Shown here piece by piece: positions 53,364-63,272 of a stretch of 64,000 nucleotides of DNA. Both the position numbers and the translations under genes were made by a program. The DNA comes from Trebonia sp963737285 (GTDB taxonomy: Bacteria > Actinomycetota > Actinomycetes > Streptosporangiales > Streptosporangiaceae): NCBI GenBank assembly GCA_963737285.1, contig CAVTRT010000002.1, forward strand, positions 1,860,001 to 1,924,000, read 5' to 3'. Position 1 is the first letter of the stretch; every line of letters begins with the position of its first letter. Below the pieces are notes generated by a model. It was not told the origin of the DNA and ran no database searches. It was given only the letters and a program-made list of their open reading frames with translations.

Positions 53364-55878
53364 ATGCAGCCGCAGAACCCCGCCTATGCCCTGCTAGCCG
53401 ACGGCTCGACGGTTCTTATCAGGCCCGCAGGGCCCGCCGACCTTGCCGCTGTCAAGGCGATGCACGAGGTCATGTCGCCGGACAACGCCTTCCTCCGGTT
53501 CTTCAGCGCCAGCCGGCTGGCAGCGGGGCGGGAGGCCAGCCGGATCTGCCGCGAGCCTGAGCCTGAGCACGCCACATTGCTCGCGCTGTCCGGCGACGAG
53601 GTTGTCGGCTGTGCCAGCTATGAGCGGGTGGACGAGAAGAAGGCCGAGGTCGCGTTCGCTGTGGCGGATCGCATGCACCACATGGGCGTCGCGACGCTGC
53701 TGCTGGAGCACCTGGTCTCCCGTGCGCGGGACGAGGGCATCGAGGCGCTGATCGCCGAGGTCCTGGCGGAGAACACCGCGATGCTGCGGGTATTCGCCAG
53801 CGCCGGGCTCCCGGTCCGGAGGCGGTTCGACAACGGGGTGATCGACGTGACGGTCCCGCTACCACGCGACGGCGCGGACACCGCGCTGGACGCCTACCTG
53901 TCCGCGGTGGCAAGGCGAGAAGGCTCGGCGGACGCCGCGAGCCTGGATCACCTGTTCGCACCGCGGTCCGTCGTGGTGATCGGCGCCGGGCGGCGGCAGG
54001 GCACCGTCGGACGCGCGATCCTCGACAACATCCGCACCGGCGGCTACGAGGGCCGGCTGTACGCGGTGAACCCGCACGCGCGCTACCTGGGCGGCGTCCG
54101 CTGCCTGCCGTCAGTGGCGCAATTGCCCGAGGCACCCGACCTCGCGGTCGTCGCGGTTCCCCCCGCCGCCATCGCCGGCATCGCGCAGGCCTGCGGGATC
54201 GCTGGCGTCAAAGCGCTGGCGGTGATCACCGCCGGACTGGACGCCGGCGCGTCGGCCGACTTGCTGGCGACCTGCCGCCGCCACGGCATGCGGCTGGTCG
54301 GGCCGGGCAGCTTCGGCATCGCGGTACCGGGAGCTGGACTGAATGCCACGCTCGCCGCCAGCCACCCTGGGGCAGGCATCGCCGGGCTGGTGATGCAATC
54401 GGGCGGCCTGGGCCTCGCGATGGCCGACCAGCTGTCCCGGCTCGGCATCGGCATCTCCTCGTTCGCGTCCGTCGGCAGCAAGCTGGACGTCTCAAGCAAC
54501 GACCTGCTGCTGTGGTGGGAGCACGACGGAATCACCCGGCTCGCCATCTTGTACATCGAGTCGTTCGGCAACCCGCGCAAGTTCGCTCGCACCGCGCGCC
54601 GGGTCGCTGCCACGATGCCGGTGCTCACCGTGCACGCCGCGACTGGCCAGCACGCGATGGCGGGTGCTGCGTCGGCCACCACGCCGCTGGCCAGCCAGCG
54701 GGCGCTATTCGAGCAGGCAGGGATCATCGCCACTGCCGGGCTTGGCGAGCTGACTGAGGTTACCGCCTTGCTCGCGACCCAACCGGTTCCCCGTGGCCGC
54801 AGCGTGGCGATCGTCTCCAACGTCAGCGGAGCCGGGGCACTGGCCGCCGTCGCGTGCGCCGACCTGGGCCTGATCGTCCACCAGGCGCACGGGACCACCC
54901 GGCGCCGGCTCCATGCGCTCGTGCCGAAGGGCGGAGCGGTCTGCGGGCCCGTCGAGATGACCGCGACGGTGACCTCCGGGGCGTTCCGGCAGTGCCTGGA
55001 GCTGCTGGCCGCGGACGAGGACGTTGATGCCGTCATTGCCCTCGTGGTGCCCACCGCCGCCACCGGTGACCTGACCGCGGCGATCCAGCAGGCGGACGTG
55101 CCGGTGCCGCTGGCCGCCGTGGTGCTCAGCCAGGCCGAGTCGGTACGGCTCCTTGACGGGGCCGGCGGCAGGCGGATCCCGGCTTACGGCTGCCCGGAAG
55201 CCGCGGCCGGGGCACTGGCCCGGGCCGTGGCCTACGGCCAGTGGCGTGCCGAGCCTAAGGGAGACATACCCGCCTTCCCGGACGTGGCGGCCGGTCCCGC
55301 GCGGGCGCTCGTGCACCGCTTCCTCGCCAGGGAGCCCGGCGGCGGCTGGCTTCCTCCTGGCGATGTCACGACCCTGCTCGCCTGCTACGGGATAGCGCCC
55401 GTGCCAGTGACCGCCGTGCCGACCCCAGATGAGGCAGCGGCCGAGGCCGGCCAGGCCGCGGCGCCGTGGCGCTGAAGGCTGGCGACAAGGACGGGACCGA
55501 GGTCTTCATCGGCGTGACGGATGACCACATCTTCGGCCCGCTGATCACCTTCGGCCCGGCGGCGTGCCCGCCGACCGCGCTGCGCGGCTCGCCCCGCTCA
55601 CCACCACCGACGCGGACAGGCTCATCAGCTCGGCGCGCGCCGCGCCTGTCCCGCACGGGTACCGCGGCGCCCCGGCCTCCCATTTCCCGCCCCCGGCCAA
55701 GAACGCGCTGCGCGGCCTGCTGCTGCGGGTGTCCCGGCTGGCCGAGGACCTGCCAGAGGTCACCGAGCTCAGCCTCGACCCGGTCATCGCCCGTCCCGAT
55801 GGCGCGTTGATCGTGGACGCCCGGATCAGGGTCGTGCCCCGCGAGCCCCAGGACCCTTTCCTGCGGCGCCTGCGCTGA
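53364..55878 (+). pseudogene. GNAT fused to ADP-forming acyl-CoA synthetase, ATP-grasp part damaged
   Basis: Starts with a GNAT domain (IRPAGPADLAAVKAMHEVMS, VADRMHHMGVATLLLEHLVS), then a CoA-binding domain (RSVVVIGAGRRQGTVGRAIL), a ligase-CoA domain (IVSNVSGAGALAAVACADL), as in Pat/ACD-type fusions of actinobacteria. The first frame ends at 55475 (GQAAAPWR). The ATP-grasp piece continues in other frames: VALKAGDKDGTEVFIGVTDD, and, after a second break near 55553-55560, ADRAARLAPLTTTDADRLI to 55878 (LDPVIARPDGALIVDARIRV). About 50 residues normally between VALKA and the EVFIGV strand, with the conserved Gly-rich loop, are missing. So the gene has two frame breaks and a deletion, and looks inactivated for acyl-CoA synthesis; GNAT may still fold. 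Confidence 0.8.
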
Positions 55879-56008
55879 CAGGGGGCGGGTCCCTGGAGCC
55901 GCGCCGCCTGAGGCCGGGCGCTACGTAACGCAACTCACGACGATGGTGCCGAAAGTCCATGACGAACGGCCCTGATGCCGGCCGGACGCCAGCGGTTGGC
56001 TAGTTACC

Positions 56009-58369
56009 ATGCAAGGACACGAGCACACCATGGTGGCGGCCATTGCGACGCCGACGGCCGGGGACAGCGCGTCGGCGCACGGCCTGGCACCGGAACCGTG
56101 CGAAGGATTCTGGTACCGGGCCAAGTGCCGGGTACTCGGGCCGCCGCTGGTCACCGAGCAGCTGGGGAACCAGAGGCTGTCCAGGCCGCTGGCGCTGGGG
56201 ATCTTGTCCTGTGATGGCCTGTCCTCGGCGGCGTACGGCACCGAGGAGATCTTGTACGCGCTGCTGCCGTTCTTCGGGCTGGCGGCGTTCACCCTCGTGC
56301 TCCCGCTGACGCTGGTGGTCTTGTTCGGCGTGCTGCTGGTGGTGCTGTCCTACCGCGAGGTCGTGTCGGTATACACTCGGGCGGGCGGCTCGTACGTTGT
56401 CGCCCGGGAGAACTTCGGCCCGCGGGTCGCCCAGGTGGCCGCCGTCGCGCTGCTCATCGACTACGTCGTGACAGTAGCGGTGCAGACCGCTGCGGGCAGC
56501 GCCGCGATCGTGTCCGCGTTCCCGGCACTATCGCGCCTGCCGGTCATCGGCCCGAAGATCCTGCTGGTCATCTCCGTCGCCGCGATCGGCGTCATGTGCC
56601 TGGGCAACCTGCGGGGCATCCGCGAGGCGGGCCGGGCCTTCGCGATGCCGACATACCTGTTCGCGGGCTCGATCACCGCCATGATCATCACCGGCCTGAT
56701 CCGCGAGCTGACCGGCGGCCTGCCGCACGCCGTTGCCGGGCACGGCGCGGTCGGCGTCGGATCCCATTCGGGGCTGATCGCCTTCGGCGCCCTGTACATC
56801 ATGGCGAAGGCCTTCGCCAACGGCGGCTCGTCGCTGACCGGCATCGAGGCCGTGTCCAACGCGGTCAGCGCGCTGCGCCCGCCAGAGGGACGGCACGCCC
56901 GGCAGATCCTCGCAACCCAGGGCACCCTCGTGGCCTTCCTGATCGCGGGCATCTCCTGGCTCGCGCACGTCACGCACGCGATCCCCTATACGACGGGCTT
57001 CCCCACCGTGCTGGCCCAGGAGGCCAAGCTCGTCTTCGGGCACGGCACCGCCGGCCAGGTGATGTTCCTCGTGCTGCAGGCCGCGACCGCCGCGATCTTG
57101 TTCACCGGCGGGAACACCAGCTTCACCGGGTTCCCGTTCCTGGCCAGCTTCGTCGCCGAGGACTCCTTCCTGCCCCGCTGGCTCACTAGGCGCGGGCACC
57201 GGCTGGCCTTCTCCAACGGGATCATCTTGCTGGCGGTGCTGTCGCTGTCGCTGATGCTGGTGGCCGGCGCAACCGTCGACGCCCTCATCCCGTTCTACGC
57301 GATCGGCGTGTTCACCGGGTTCGCAATGGCCGGATTCGGCATGGCCCGCTACCACCACAGGACCCGGGAGCCGCGATGGCGGTGGCGGCTCCTGATCAAC
57401 GCGGCGGGCGGGACCTACACCGCCGCGGTCGTGATGCTGTTCGCCGTCGTGAAGTTCACCGAGGGCGCGTGGCTGATCGTGATCATCTTCCCCGTCCTGG
57501 TGTTCACACTCATCCGGCTCAACAGGCAATACGCCGCTGAGTCCGCCGTCCTGGCCGGGCCTAGCAACGACGGGCCGCAGGCGCAGCCCCCGAACTACTC
57601 CCGCCGGATCGTACTCATCCTGGTCGACGGCTACGACCTGGCCACCATCGAGGCGCTGAAGTACGCGAGGGGCCTGCGGCCCGCCACGCTGCGCGCGGTC
57701 CACTTCGTCCTGGACAGCGCACGGGCAGAACGGCTCAGGCAGCAGTGGATGGACGCGGGCACAGGGATTGCGCTGGAACTGGCCGACTGCCCAGACCGGC
57801 GGCTGGCCCACGCCGCCACCCGGCTCGTGGCAGCGCTGGCAGCCGCACCCGGCACGCACGTCACCACCGTCTTGCCGCGCCGCAGCTACCCGCCCCTGGC
57901 CGGGCGACTGCTGCACGACCACACCGCCGACCGCATCGCCCGCGTGGTCAGCCGTGTCCCCGGTGCTGCGGCCACCATCATCCCGTTCGACGTCGAGCAC
58001 GGGGTCAAGACCCTGCAGGCCAGGTCGGCCAGGCCAGCCGCGACGGGCAGGCGAGGCCGTCTAGACGATTACGAATCGCCGGTGCCGCCCGCGAGCACGG
58101 ACCCGATCGGATCGCTGCGCCTGCCCGGGCCCGCCACCATTCAGGGCCGACTGCGCGCTACTGAGATCCGGTTCCCCGGGCCAGCGGGAAACACTGTGCT
58201 GGCTTGCGAGGTAGCGGACTCAACGGGTGAACTCACCGCGCTCTTCTACGGGCGCGCCAGTATCACCGGCATCGAGCCCGGCAGCCGCATCCGGCTGCAC
58301 GGCACCGCAGCCATCGGCGCTGGCGGCCACCCGACAATGATCAACCCTGCTTACGAGCTCCTGGCGTAG
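56009..58369 (+). CDS. KimA-like APC potassium importer with OB-fold tail
   Basis: 786 residues. The first 500 form an APC-type permease with about 12 membrane segments; ALGILSCDGLSSAAYGTEEI and LSYREVVSVYTRAGGSYVVA are the KimA (YdaO) signature for K+/H+ symport. Residues about 540-690 form the cytosolic Usp-like domain seen in KimA (RRIVLILVDGYDLATIEALK, ALKYARGLRPATL). Residues about 710-786 look like an OB-fold (ATIQGRLRATEIRFPG, LTALFYGRASITGIEPG), not present in Bacillus KimA. The OB part could bind RNA/DNA or c-di-nucleotides: unknown. Located in the dormancy island next to ppdK (convergent). Confidence 0.85.
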   Translation: MQGHEHTMVAAIATPTAGDSASAHGLAPEPCEGFWYRAKCRVLGPPLVTEQLGNQRLSRPLALGILSCDGLSSAAYGTEEILYALLPFFGLAAFTLVLPLTLVVLFGVLLVVLSYREVVSVYTRAGGSYVVARENFGPRVAQVAAVALLIDYVVTVAVQTAAGSAAIVSAFPALSRLPVIGPKILLVISVAAIGVMCLGNLRGIREAGRAFAMPTYLFAGSITAMIITGLIRELTGGLPHAVAGHGAVGVGSHSGLIAFGALYIMAKAFANGGSSLTGIEAVSNAVSALRPPEGRHARQILATQGTLVAFLIAGISWLAHVTHAIPYTTGFPTVLAQEAKLVFGHGTAGQVMFLVLQAATAAILFTGGNTSFTGFPFLASFVAEDSFLPRWLTRRGHRLAFSNGIILLAVLSLSLMLVAGATVDALIPFYAIGVFTGFAMAGFGMARYHHRTREPRWRWRLLINAAGGTYTAAVVMLFAVVKFTEGAWLIVIIFPVLVFTLIRLNRQYAAESAVLAGPSNDGPQAQPPNYSRRIVLILVDGYDLATIEALKYARGLRPATLRAVHFVLDSARAERLRQQWMDAGTGIALELADCPDRRLAHAATRLVAALAAAPGTHVTTVLPRRSYPPLAGRLLHDHTADRIARVVSRVPGAAATIIPFDVEHGVKTLQARSARPAATGRRGRLDDYESPVPPASTDPIGSLRLPGPATIQGRLRATEIRFPGPAGNTVLACEVADSTGELTALFYGRASITGIEPGSRIRLHGTAAIGAGGHPTMINPAYELLA

Positions 58370-58388
58370 CGCGCCAGAGGTGGTCACA

Positions 58389-61077
58389 TCATCTAGTGTC
58401 GCTGCCCGCGCCCGATACGGCGGCCCGGCCTGCCTCAAGCCGGGCAATGGGGACGCGGAACGGCGAGCAGGACACGTTGTCCAGGCCTACCTGGTGGAAG
58501 AAGTGCACGGAGTCCGGGTCGCCGCCGTGCTCGCCGCAGACTCCGATCACGAGGCCCGGGCGTGCCTCGCGGCCTTCCCTGACCGCGATCTCGACCAGCC
58601 GCCCGACGCCGTCGGCGTCGATCGTCTCGAACGGGGAGACGCCGAAGATGCCCAGCTGCAGGTACTTGCCGAAGAACGCGGCCTCTACGTCGTCGCGGGA
58701 GAAGCCCCAGGTCATCTGGGTCAGGTCGTTCGTGCCGAACGAGAAGAAATCGGCACTGCCGGCGATCGCGGCCGCGGTCAGCGCTCCCCTGGGCACCTCG
58801 ATCATGGTGCCGATGGGCGGGTGCAGGTCGATGCCCGTCTCCTGCTCGACCTCCCTGAGCACGTTCTCCGTCAGCCTGCGGGCAACCTCCATCTCCTGCA
58901 CGGCGGCGACCAGAGGGGTCTCGATCTGCGCGCGGGTCCCTGCCCGCCTTCTTGAGCTGCGCGGCGGCGCGGGCGATGGCGCGGACCTGCATGCCGAACA
59001 GGCCCGGGATGACCAGGTCGAGCCGGACGCCGCGCAGCCCGAGCATCGGGTTCTGCTCGTGCATCCTGCGGACCTCCGCCAGCACCCGCTTCTCCTTGCC
59101 GGTGGCCTTGTCGCCCTCTAGGGCTACCTTGACCGACAGGTCGGTGAGGTCAGGCAGGAACTCGTGCAACGGCGGGTCGATCGTGCGGATCGTCACCGGC
59201 AGGCCGTCCATGACCGCCAGGATCTCCGCGAAGTCGTCGGTCTGCAGGACCTCGAGGGCGGCAAGCGCGCGCTGCCTCTCGTCATCGGTCTCGGCGAGGA
59301 TGAGGTCCTCGACCAGCTGGCGGCGCTCCCCGAGGAACATGTGCTCGGTGCGGACCAGGCCGATCCCCTCGGCACCGAACCGGCGGGCCCGGGCAGCGTC
59401 GGGGCCGGTGTCCGCGTTGGCGAGCACGCCCAGCCGGCGCCTTGCGTCAGCATGCACCATGATCCGGTCTACCGCGCGGATTAGCTCGTCGGCCGCGCCG
59501 GAGTCCGGGGGCAGTTCGCCCTCAAAGTAGCGCACGACCGAGGAGGACACCACGGGAACCTCGCCTAGGTAGACGTCACCGCTAGTGCCATCGATGGAGA
59601 TCACGTCGCCCTCATTGACCGTGATGCCGCCGGGCGCGGTGAACTTCCTGGCCGGAGCGTTCACGTCGAGCTGCTCGGCACCGCAGACGCAAGTCTTGCC
59701 CATGCCGCGAGCGACCACGGCCGCGTGGCTGGTCTTGCCGCCGCGGCTGGTCAGGATCCCCTTGGCCGCGATCATGCCGCTCAGGTCGTCCGGGTTGGTC
59801 TCGCGGCGGACCAGGATGACTGACTGTCCGGCGTCGCGAAGCTCGACGGCGCGGGCGGAGTCGAAGACGACCGTGCCAACGGCCGCGCCAGGGGAGGCGC
59901 TCAGGCCGACCGCGATGATAGTGACGTCCGCGCTGGTGTCGAAGGCGGGGAACATCAGCCGCGCGAGCTCGGCGCCGGATACCCGGGTGAGTGCCTCGTC
60001 CATGTCGATGAGCCCCTGGTCCACGAGCTGCATCGCGATCCGGAACGCGGCGGCCGCGGTCCGCTTCCCCACTCGGGTCTGCAGCATCCATAGCTTGCCG
60101 CGCTCGATCGTGAACTCGATGTCGCACAGGTCCCTGTAGTGGCCCTCCAGGGTCGCCATGATCGCCAGCAGCGAGTCGTACGACGCCTTGTCGATCCGCT
60201 CCAGGTCCTGCAGCGGCACCGTGTTGCGGATGCCGGCGACCACGTCCTCGCCTTGGGCGTTGCGCAGGTAGTCGCCGTACACGCCCTGGGCGCCGGTCGC
60301 CGGGTCGCGGGTGAACGCCACCCCGGTACCTGAGTCGCCGCCGAGGTTGCCGAAGACCATCGCGACGACGCTGACGGCGGTCCCGAGGTCGGCGGGGATG
60401 CGCTCGGCCCGCCGGTACAGCACGGCCCGGTCGCCATTCCACGACTCGAAGACGGCCCGGATCGCCAGGTCCATCTGCTCGCGCGGGTCCTGCGGGAAGT
60501 CCCGGCCCGCCTGCTGGCGCACGATCTCCTTGTAGGCATGCGTCAGGTCCCGCAGGTCGTCGGCGTCCAGGTCGGTGTCCGCCGCCACGCCGCGTGCTTT
60601 CTTCGCGATGTCGAGCGCGTGGTCGAAGTGCTCCCCGTCGATGCCCATCACCGTCTTGCCGAACATCTGGATCAGCCGCCGGTAGGAGTCCCACGCGAAC
60701 CGCTCGTTGTCGGCCTGGCTGGCCAGGCCCTCCACCGACTCGTCGGACAGGCCGATGTTGAGGACGGTGTCCATCATGCCCGGCATCGAGAACTTCGCCC
60801 CGGACCGGACGCTGACCAGCAGCGGGTCGGACGGATCGCCGAGCGTGCGGCCCATCGACTCCTCGATGGCGGCGAGGTGGCTGGTCACCTCGTGGTCGAG
60901 GCCCTCGGGCGTAGCGGCATGCGTCAGGTAATACCGGCAAGCCTCCGTCGTAATGGTGAAGCCGGGCGGCACGGGGAGGCCGAGATTCGTCATCTCGGCG
61001 AGGTTGGCACCCTTGCCCCCGAGGAGGTCCTTGAGATCCTTGTTACCCTCAGTGAAGGCATACACGAACTTTTTCAC
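58389..61077 (-). CDS. ppdK: Pyruvate phosphate dikinase, apparent frameshift near C-terminus
   Basis: Converts pyruvate, ATP and Pi to PEP, AMP and PPi (or the reverse). About 895 residues: MKKFVYAFTEGNKDLKDLLG at the start, PPDK N-domain with GMMDTVLNIGLSDESVEGL, swivelling domain with the phospho-His in GGKTSHAAVVARGMGKTCVC, PEP-utilizers TIM barrel with RTEHMFLGERRQ. The frame changes at about 58928-58936 in a CGCGCG run; the rest (VQEMEVARRLTENVLREVE, SFGTNDLTQMTWGFSRDD and catalytic Cys in GVCGEHGGDP) is in another frame to 58389. A missing GC dinucleotide would explain it. No DosR box upstream was recognised. Confidence 0.9.
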
Positions 61078-61240
61078 TGCACGCTCCCTCGCGCTGGTGA
61101 GGTCCCGTTGTTCGGGCTCTGCCCAGCTCAGGCCAGTCAGAGAATGACAACCACATCCAAATGGAAGATCCGAACAAAGGGCTTAAATAATGGTCAGCCC
61201 AGGCATCGGGCCTGAGTATCAACGCCGTGATGAGCCTGGT

Positions 61241-62089
61241 CTAGGTGACCGGCTCTGAGCCGCCGTCGCAGACGCCGCGCAGGTCGATGATGTCGATGAC
61301 CCCCTCGACGCCCCATGCCAGCCGGACGGCGACCGAAACCAGGTCTCGGTCGGCGCCCGGCGGTCCGGTGATGACGACGACGCCGTCCTTGACGGCGACC
61401 GTGACAATCCCCGGGCTGGCGTGCAGCACCGCATCGAAGATCTCGCGGACCTCGGCAGCCACGTCGCCGTCCGACCGCAGGAACACGCTCAGCAGGTCAC
61501 GGCGGCTGACGATGCCGAGCAGGCGCCCGCCGGAGTCGACAACCGGAAGCCGGCGGACACGGTGATCACTCATCGCCCGCGCCGCGCCGGCAATCGTGGT
61601 GTCAGGGCCAATCGTGATCGCGGGTGATGACATCAGCTCCCCGGCGGCCAGCGCCCAGTGCTGCTGCGGCCGCAGCCCGTGCCCGGGAATGGCCATCCGC
61701 TCCCAGGCCCGCCTTTCCTCCTGGGCGAGCAGGTTCGCCCCGGTAACCACGCCCACCACGTGCCGCCCCGCGTCCAGCACGGGCAAGCCGCTGACCCGGT
61801 TCTCGGCCAGCAGCCTGGCGATCTCCTTGTACGGGGTGAGCCGGTCGACCGTGACCACGGCCGTGGTCATCACGTCCCTGACGCGGCGCGTCCAGCGCTG
61901 CGACCGCGGCGAGCCGACGGGAGTGGTGGCTCCCGGCTCGGACAGCCCCGGCTGGTCGCGCACGTGCTCCTCGACCGTGTCCAGCGCACGGGACAAGTCG
62001 GCGCGGGAAGCCGTGCCATGGCACGACTCGTGATAAACGACGCCTAGGTGCCGCAGCGCCGCGTCGAGATGGATATCAGTGCGGGTCAT
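61241..62089 (-). CDS. CBS-domain pair with BON domain
   Basis: About 282 residues from ATG 62089 (MTRTDIHL; upstream ATG 62113 possible). A leading helical part of about 75 residues, two CBS motifs (VRDVMTTAVVTVDRLTPYKE and AGELMSSPAITIGPDTT with RVRRLPVVDSGGRLLGIVSR), then a BON-type end (VLHASPGIVTVAVKDGVVVI). DosR-regulated CBS proteins exist in mycobacteria (Hrp1). Ligand, if any, is an adenine nucleotide by family knowledge. A box is found between it and the divergent usp gene. Confidence 0.87.
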   Translation of the reverse strand: MTRTDIHLDAALRHLGVVYHESCHGTASRADLSRALDTVEEHVRDQPGLSEPGATTPVGSPRSQRWTRRVRDVMTTAVVTVDRLTPYKEIARLLAENRVSGLPVLDAGRHVVGVVTGANLLAQEERRAWERMAIPGHGLRPQQHWALAAGELMSSPAITIGPDTTIAGAARAMSDHRVRRLPVVDSGGRLLGIVSRRDLLSVFLRSDGDVAAEVREIFDAVLHASPGIVTVAVKDGVVVITGPPGADRDLVSVAVRLAWGVEGVIDIIDLRGVCDGGSEPVT

Positions 62090-62169
62090 GAACGCGTGGC
62101 TCCTCTCAGTCACCTGGCACCAGGTTCGGCCTCCGGCCCAGCCGAGGTCAGGGGCGTTCGGTCGCGAAA

Positions 62170-62189
62170 TACGGGACCTTTGGCCATCA
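62170..62189. promoter_or_regulatory. DosR-like box, left-oriented half strong
   Basis: Core GGGACCTTTGGCCA at 62173-62186: left half intact, right half weak. 60-85 bp from the CBS-BON start. Confidence 0.5.
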
Positions 62190-62311
62190 GCAAGCCGACC
62201 CGGCGGGCCGGGTTACCTAGGTTCCTGCTATTGAGGCCGATGCCGGGAGCGCAGCGGACCGCAAGCAGCGATCCTCGGCGAGGAGGCGCAGGGAGACGTT
62301 CGGGCCACGGG

Positions 62312-62331
62312 TGACGGACGAAAGACCCTGT
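62312..62331. promoter_or_regulatory. DosR-like box upstream of usp gene 3
   Basis: Core CGGACGAAAGACCC at 62315-62328, one change in each half; 51 bp before ATG 62379. Confidence 0.5.
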
Positions 62332-62378
62332 AAGCCGGGCTGCGCGACGCCGATCGTGGGAAATCAAGGAGGTACGTC

Positions 62379-63236
62379 ATGTCCAGGATGCCGGTAATCG
62401 TCGGGGTTGACGGCTCGGAGGGGTCCACGCGTGCCGCCGAGTGGGCGGCGCGGGAAGCAGTACGCCGGAAGGTGCCGCTGCGGATCGTGTCCGCTCCCGC
62501 TCCGCTGCCGCAGATGCAATCCCCGCACATGCCCAGGACCACGGTGGCGAACGCGCTGCGCGGAATGGCAGCCCGGAACCTCGGCCTGGCGCTAGACCGG
62601 GTAAGTGAGGTCGCCCAAGGTCTGTCGATTGAGACAAGCCTGCTGTCCGGGCCACCCGCGGTCGCGGTCGCGGACTGCGGGCACGGCGCGTCGATGCTCG
62701 TGCTCGGCGCGCGAGGGTCCGGCGGGTTCGGTGCCATGATGGTCGGATCCGTGAGCCGGTACGGTGCTGCGCAGGCACCGTGCCCCGTGGTCGTGGTGCG
62801 TGAGGAGACCATGGCGGTGCAGCGTGAGGTGGCTGTGGGCATCCGTGACCCCGAGGACGCGCACGGGGCGCTTGCCTTCGCGTTCGAGGAGGCAGCGCTG
62901 CGGGGTGCTGAGCTTCTCGTCGTCCACGCCTGGCACTCGATCCCCCCGGTCCTACGGGCCGGAGGCGACCCGGTGTATGACCCGGAGCTGATCTCCGCGG
63001 ACGCTAGGCGGCAACTGGAGGGCATGCTGTGCGCCTGGCGGGAGAAGTACCCGACGGTGAAGGTGTTCCCGGAAGTCGTGAACGCGCACGCGGCCCGGGT
63101 ACTGGCGAGCCTGTCCGCGCGGGCGGACCTGACGGTCATCGGCAAGCACACCGCGGCAGGCCTGGGGTCCATCCGGAATGTCGTGCTCAGCCACGCTCAC
63201 GGCCCGGTCGTGGTCGTTCCCAGTGTGCAGCCGTAG
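62379..63236 (+). CDS. Universal stress protein, tandem Usp domains
   Basis: 285 residues: VIVGVDGSEGSTRAAEWAA then AREAVRRKVPL, ATP loop GARGSGGFGAMMVGSVSR in the first domain; the second domain begins AVGIRDPEDAHGALAFAFEE and ends GPVVVVPS, with a weak loop (GKHTAAGLGSIRNVVL). The paralogue at 39191 has the same layout. A GGAGG sits before the ATG 62379 (AAGGAGGTACGTC). Confidence 0.93.
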   Translation: MSRMPVIVGVDGSEGSTRAAEWAAREAVRRKVPLRIVSAPAPLPQMQSPHMPRTTVANALRGMAARNLGLALDRVSEVAQGLSIETSLLSGPPAVAVADCGHGASMLVLGARGSGGFGAMMVGSVSRYGAAQAPCPVVVVREETMAVQREVAVGIRDPEDAHGALAFAFEEAALRGAELLVVHAWHSIPPVLRAGGDPVYDPELISADARRQLEGMLCAWREKYPTVKVFPEVVNAHAARVLASLSARADLTVIGKHTAAGLGSIRNVVLSHAHGPVVVVPSVQP

Positions 63237-63272
63237 CCCCGGCCGCCCCGCCAGCGAGACGAGTGACCACCG

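Noticed and set aside
55880..55990. DosR boxes before the KimA-like gene
   Set aside because: Only half sites (GGGTCCC and GAAAGTCC) with poor partners; too weak to list.
61100..61120. DosR box before ppdK (GGTCCCGTTGTTCGGGCTC)
   Set aside because: The half sites are in the opposite order (GTCCC before GGG), so it is not the DosR palindrome.
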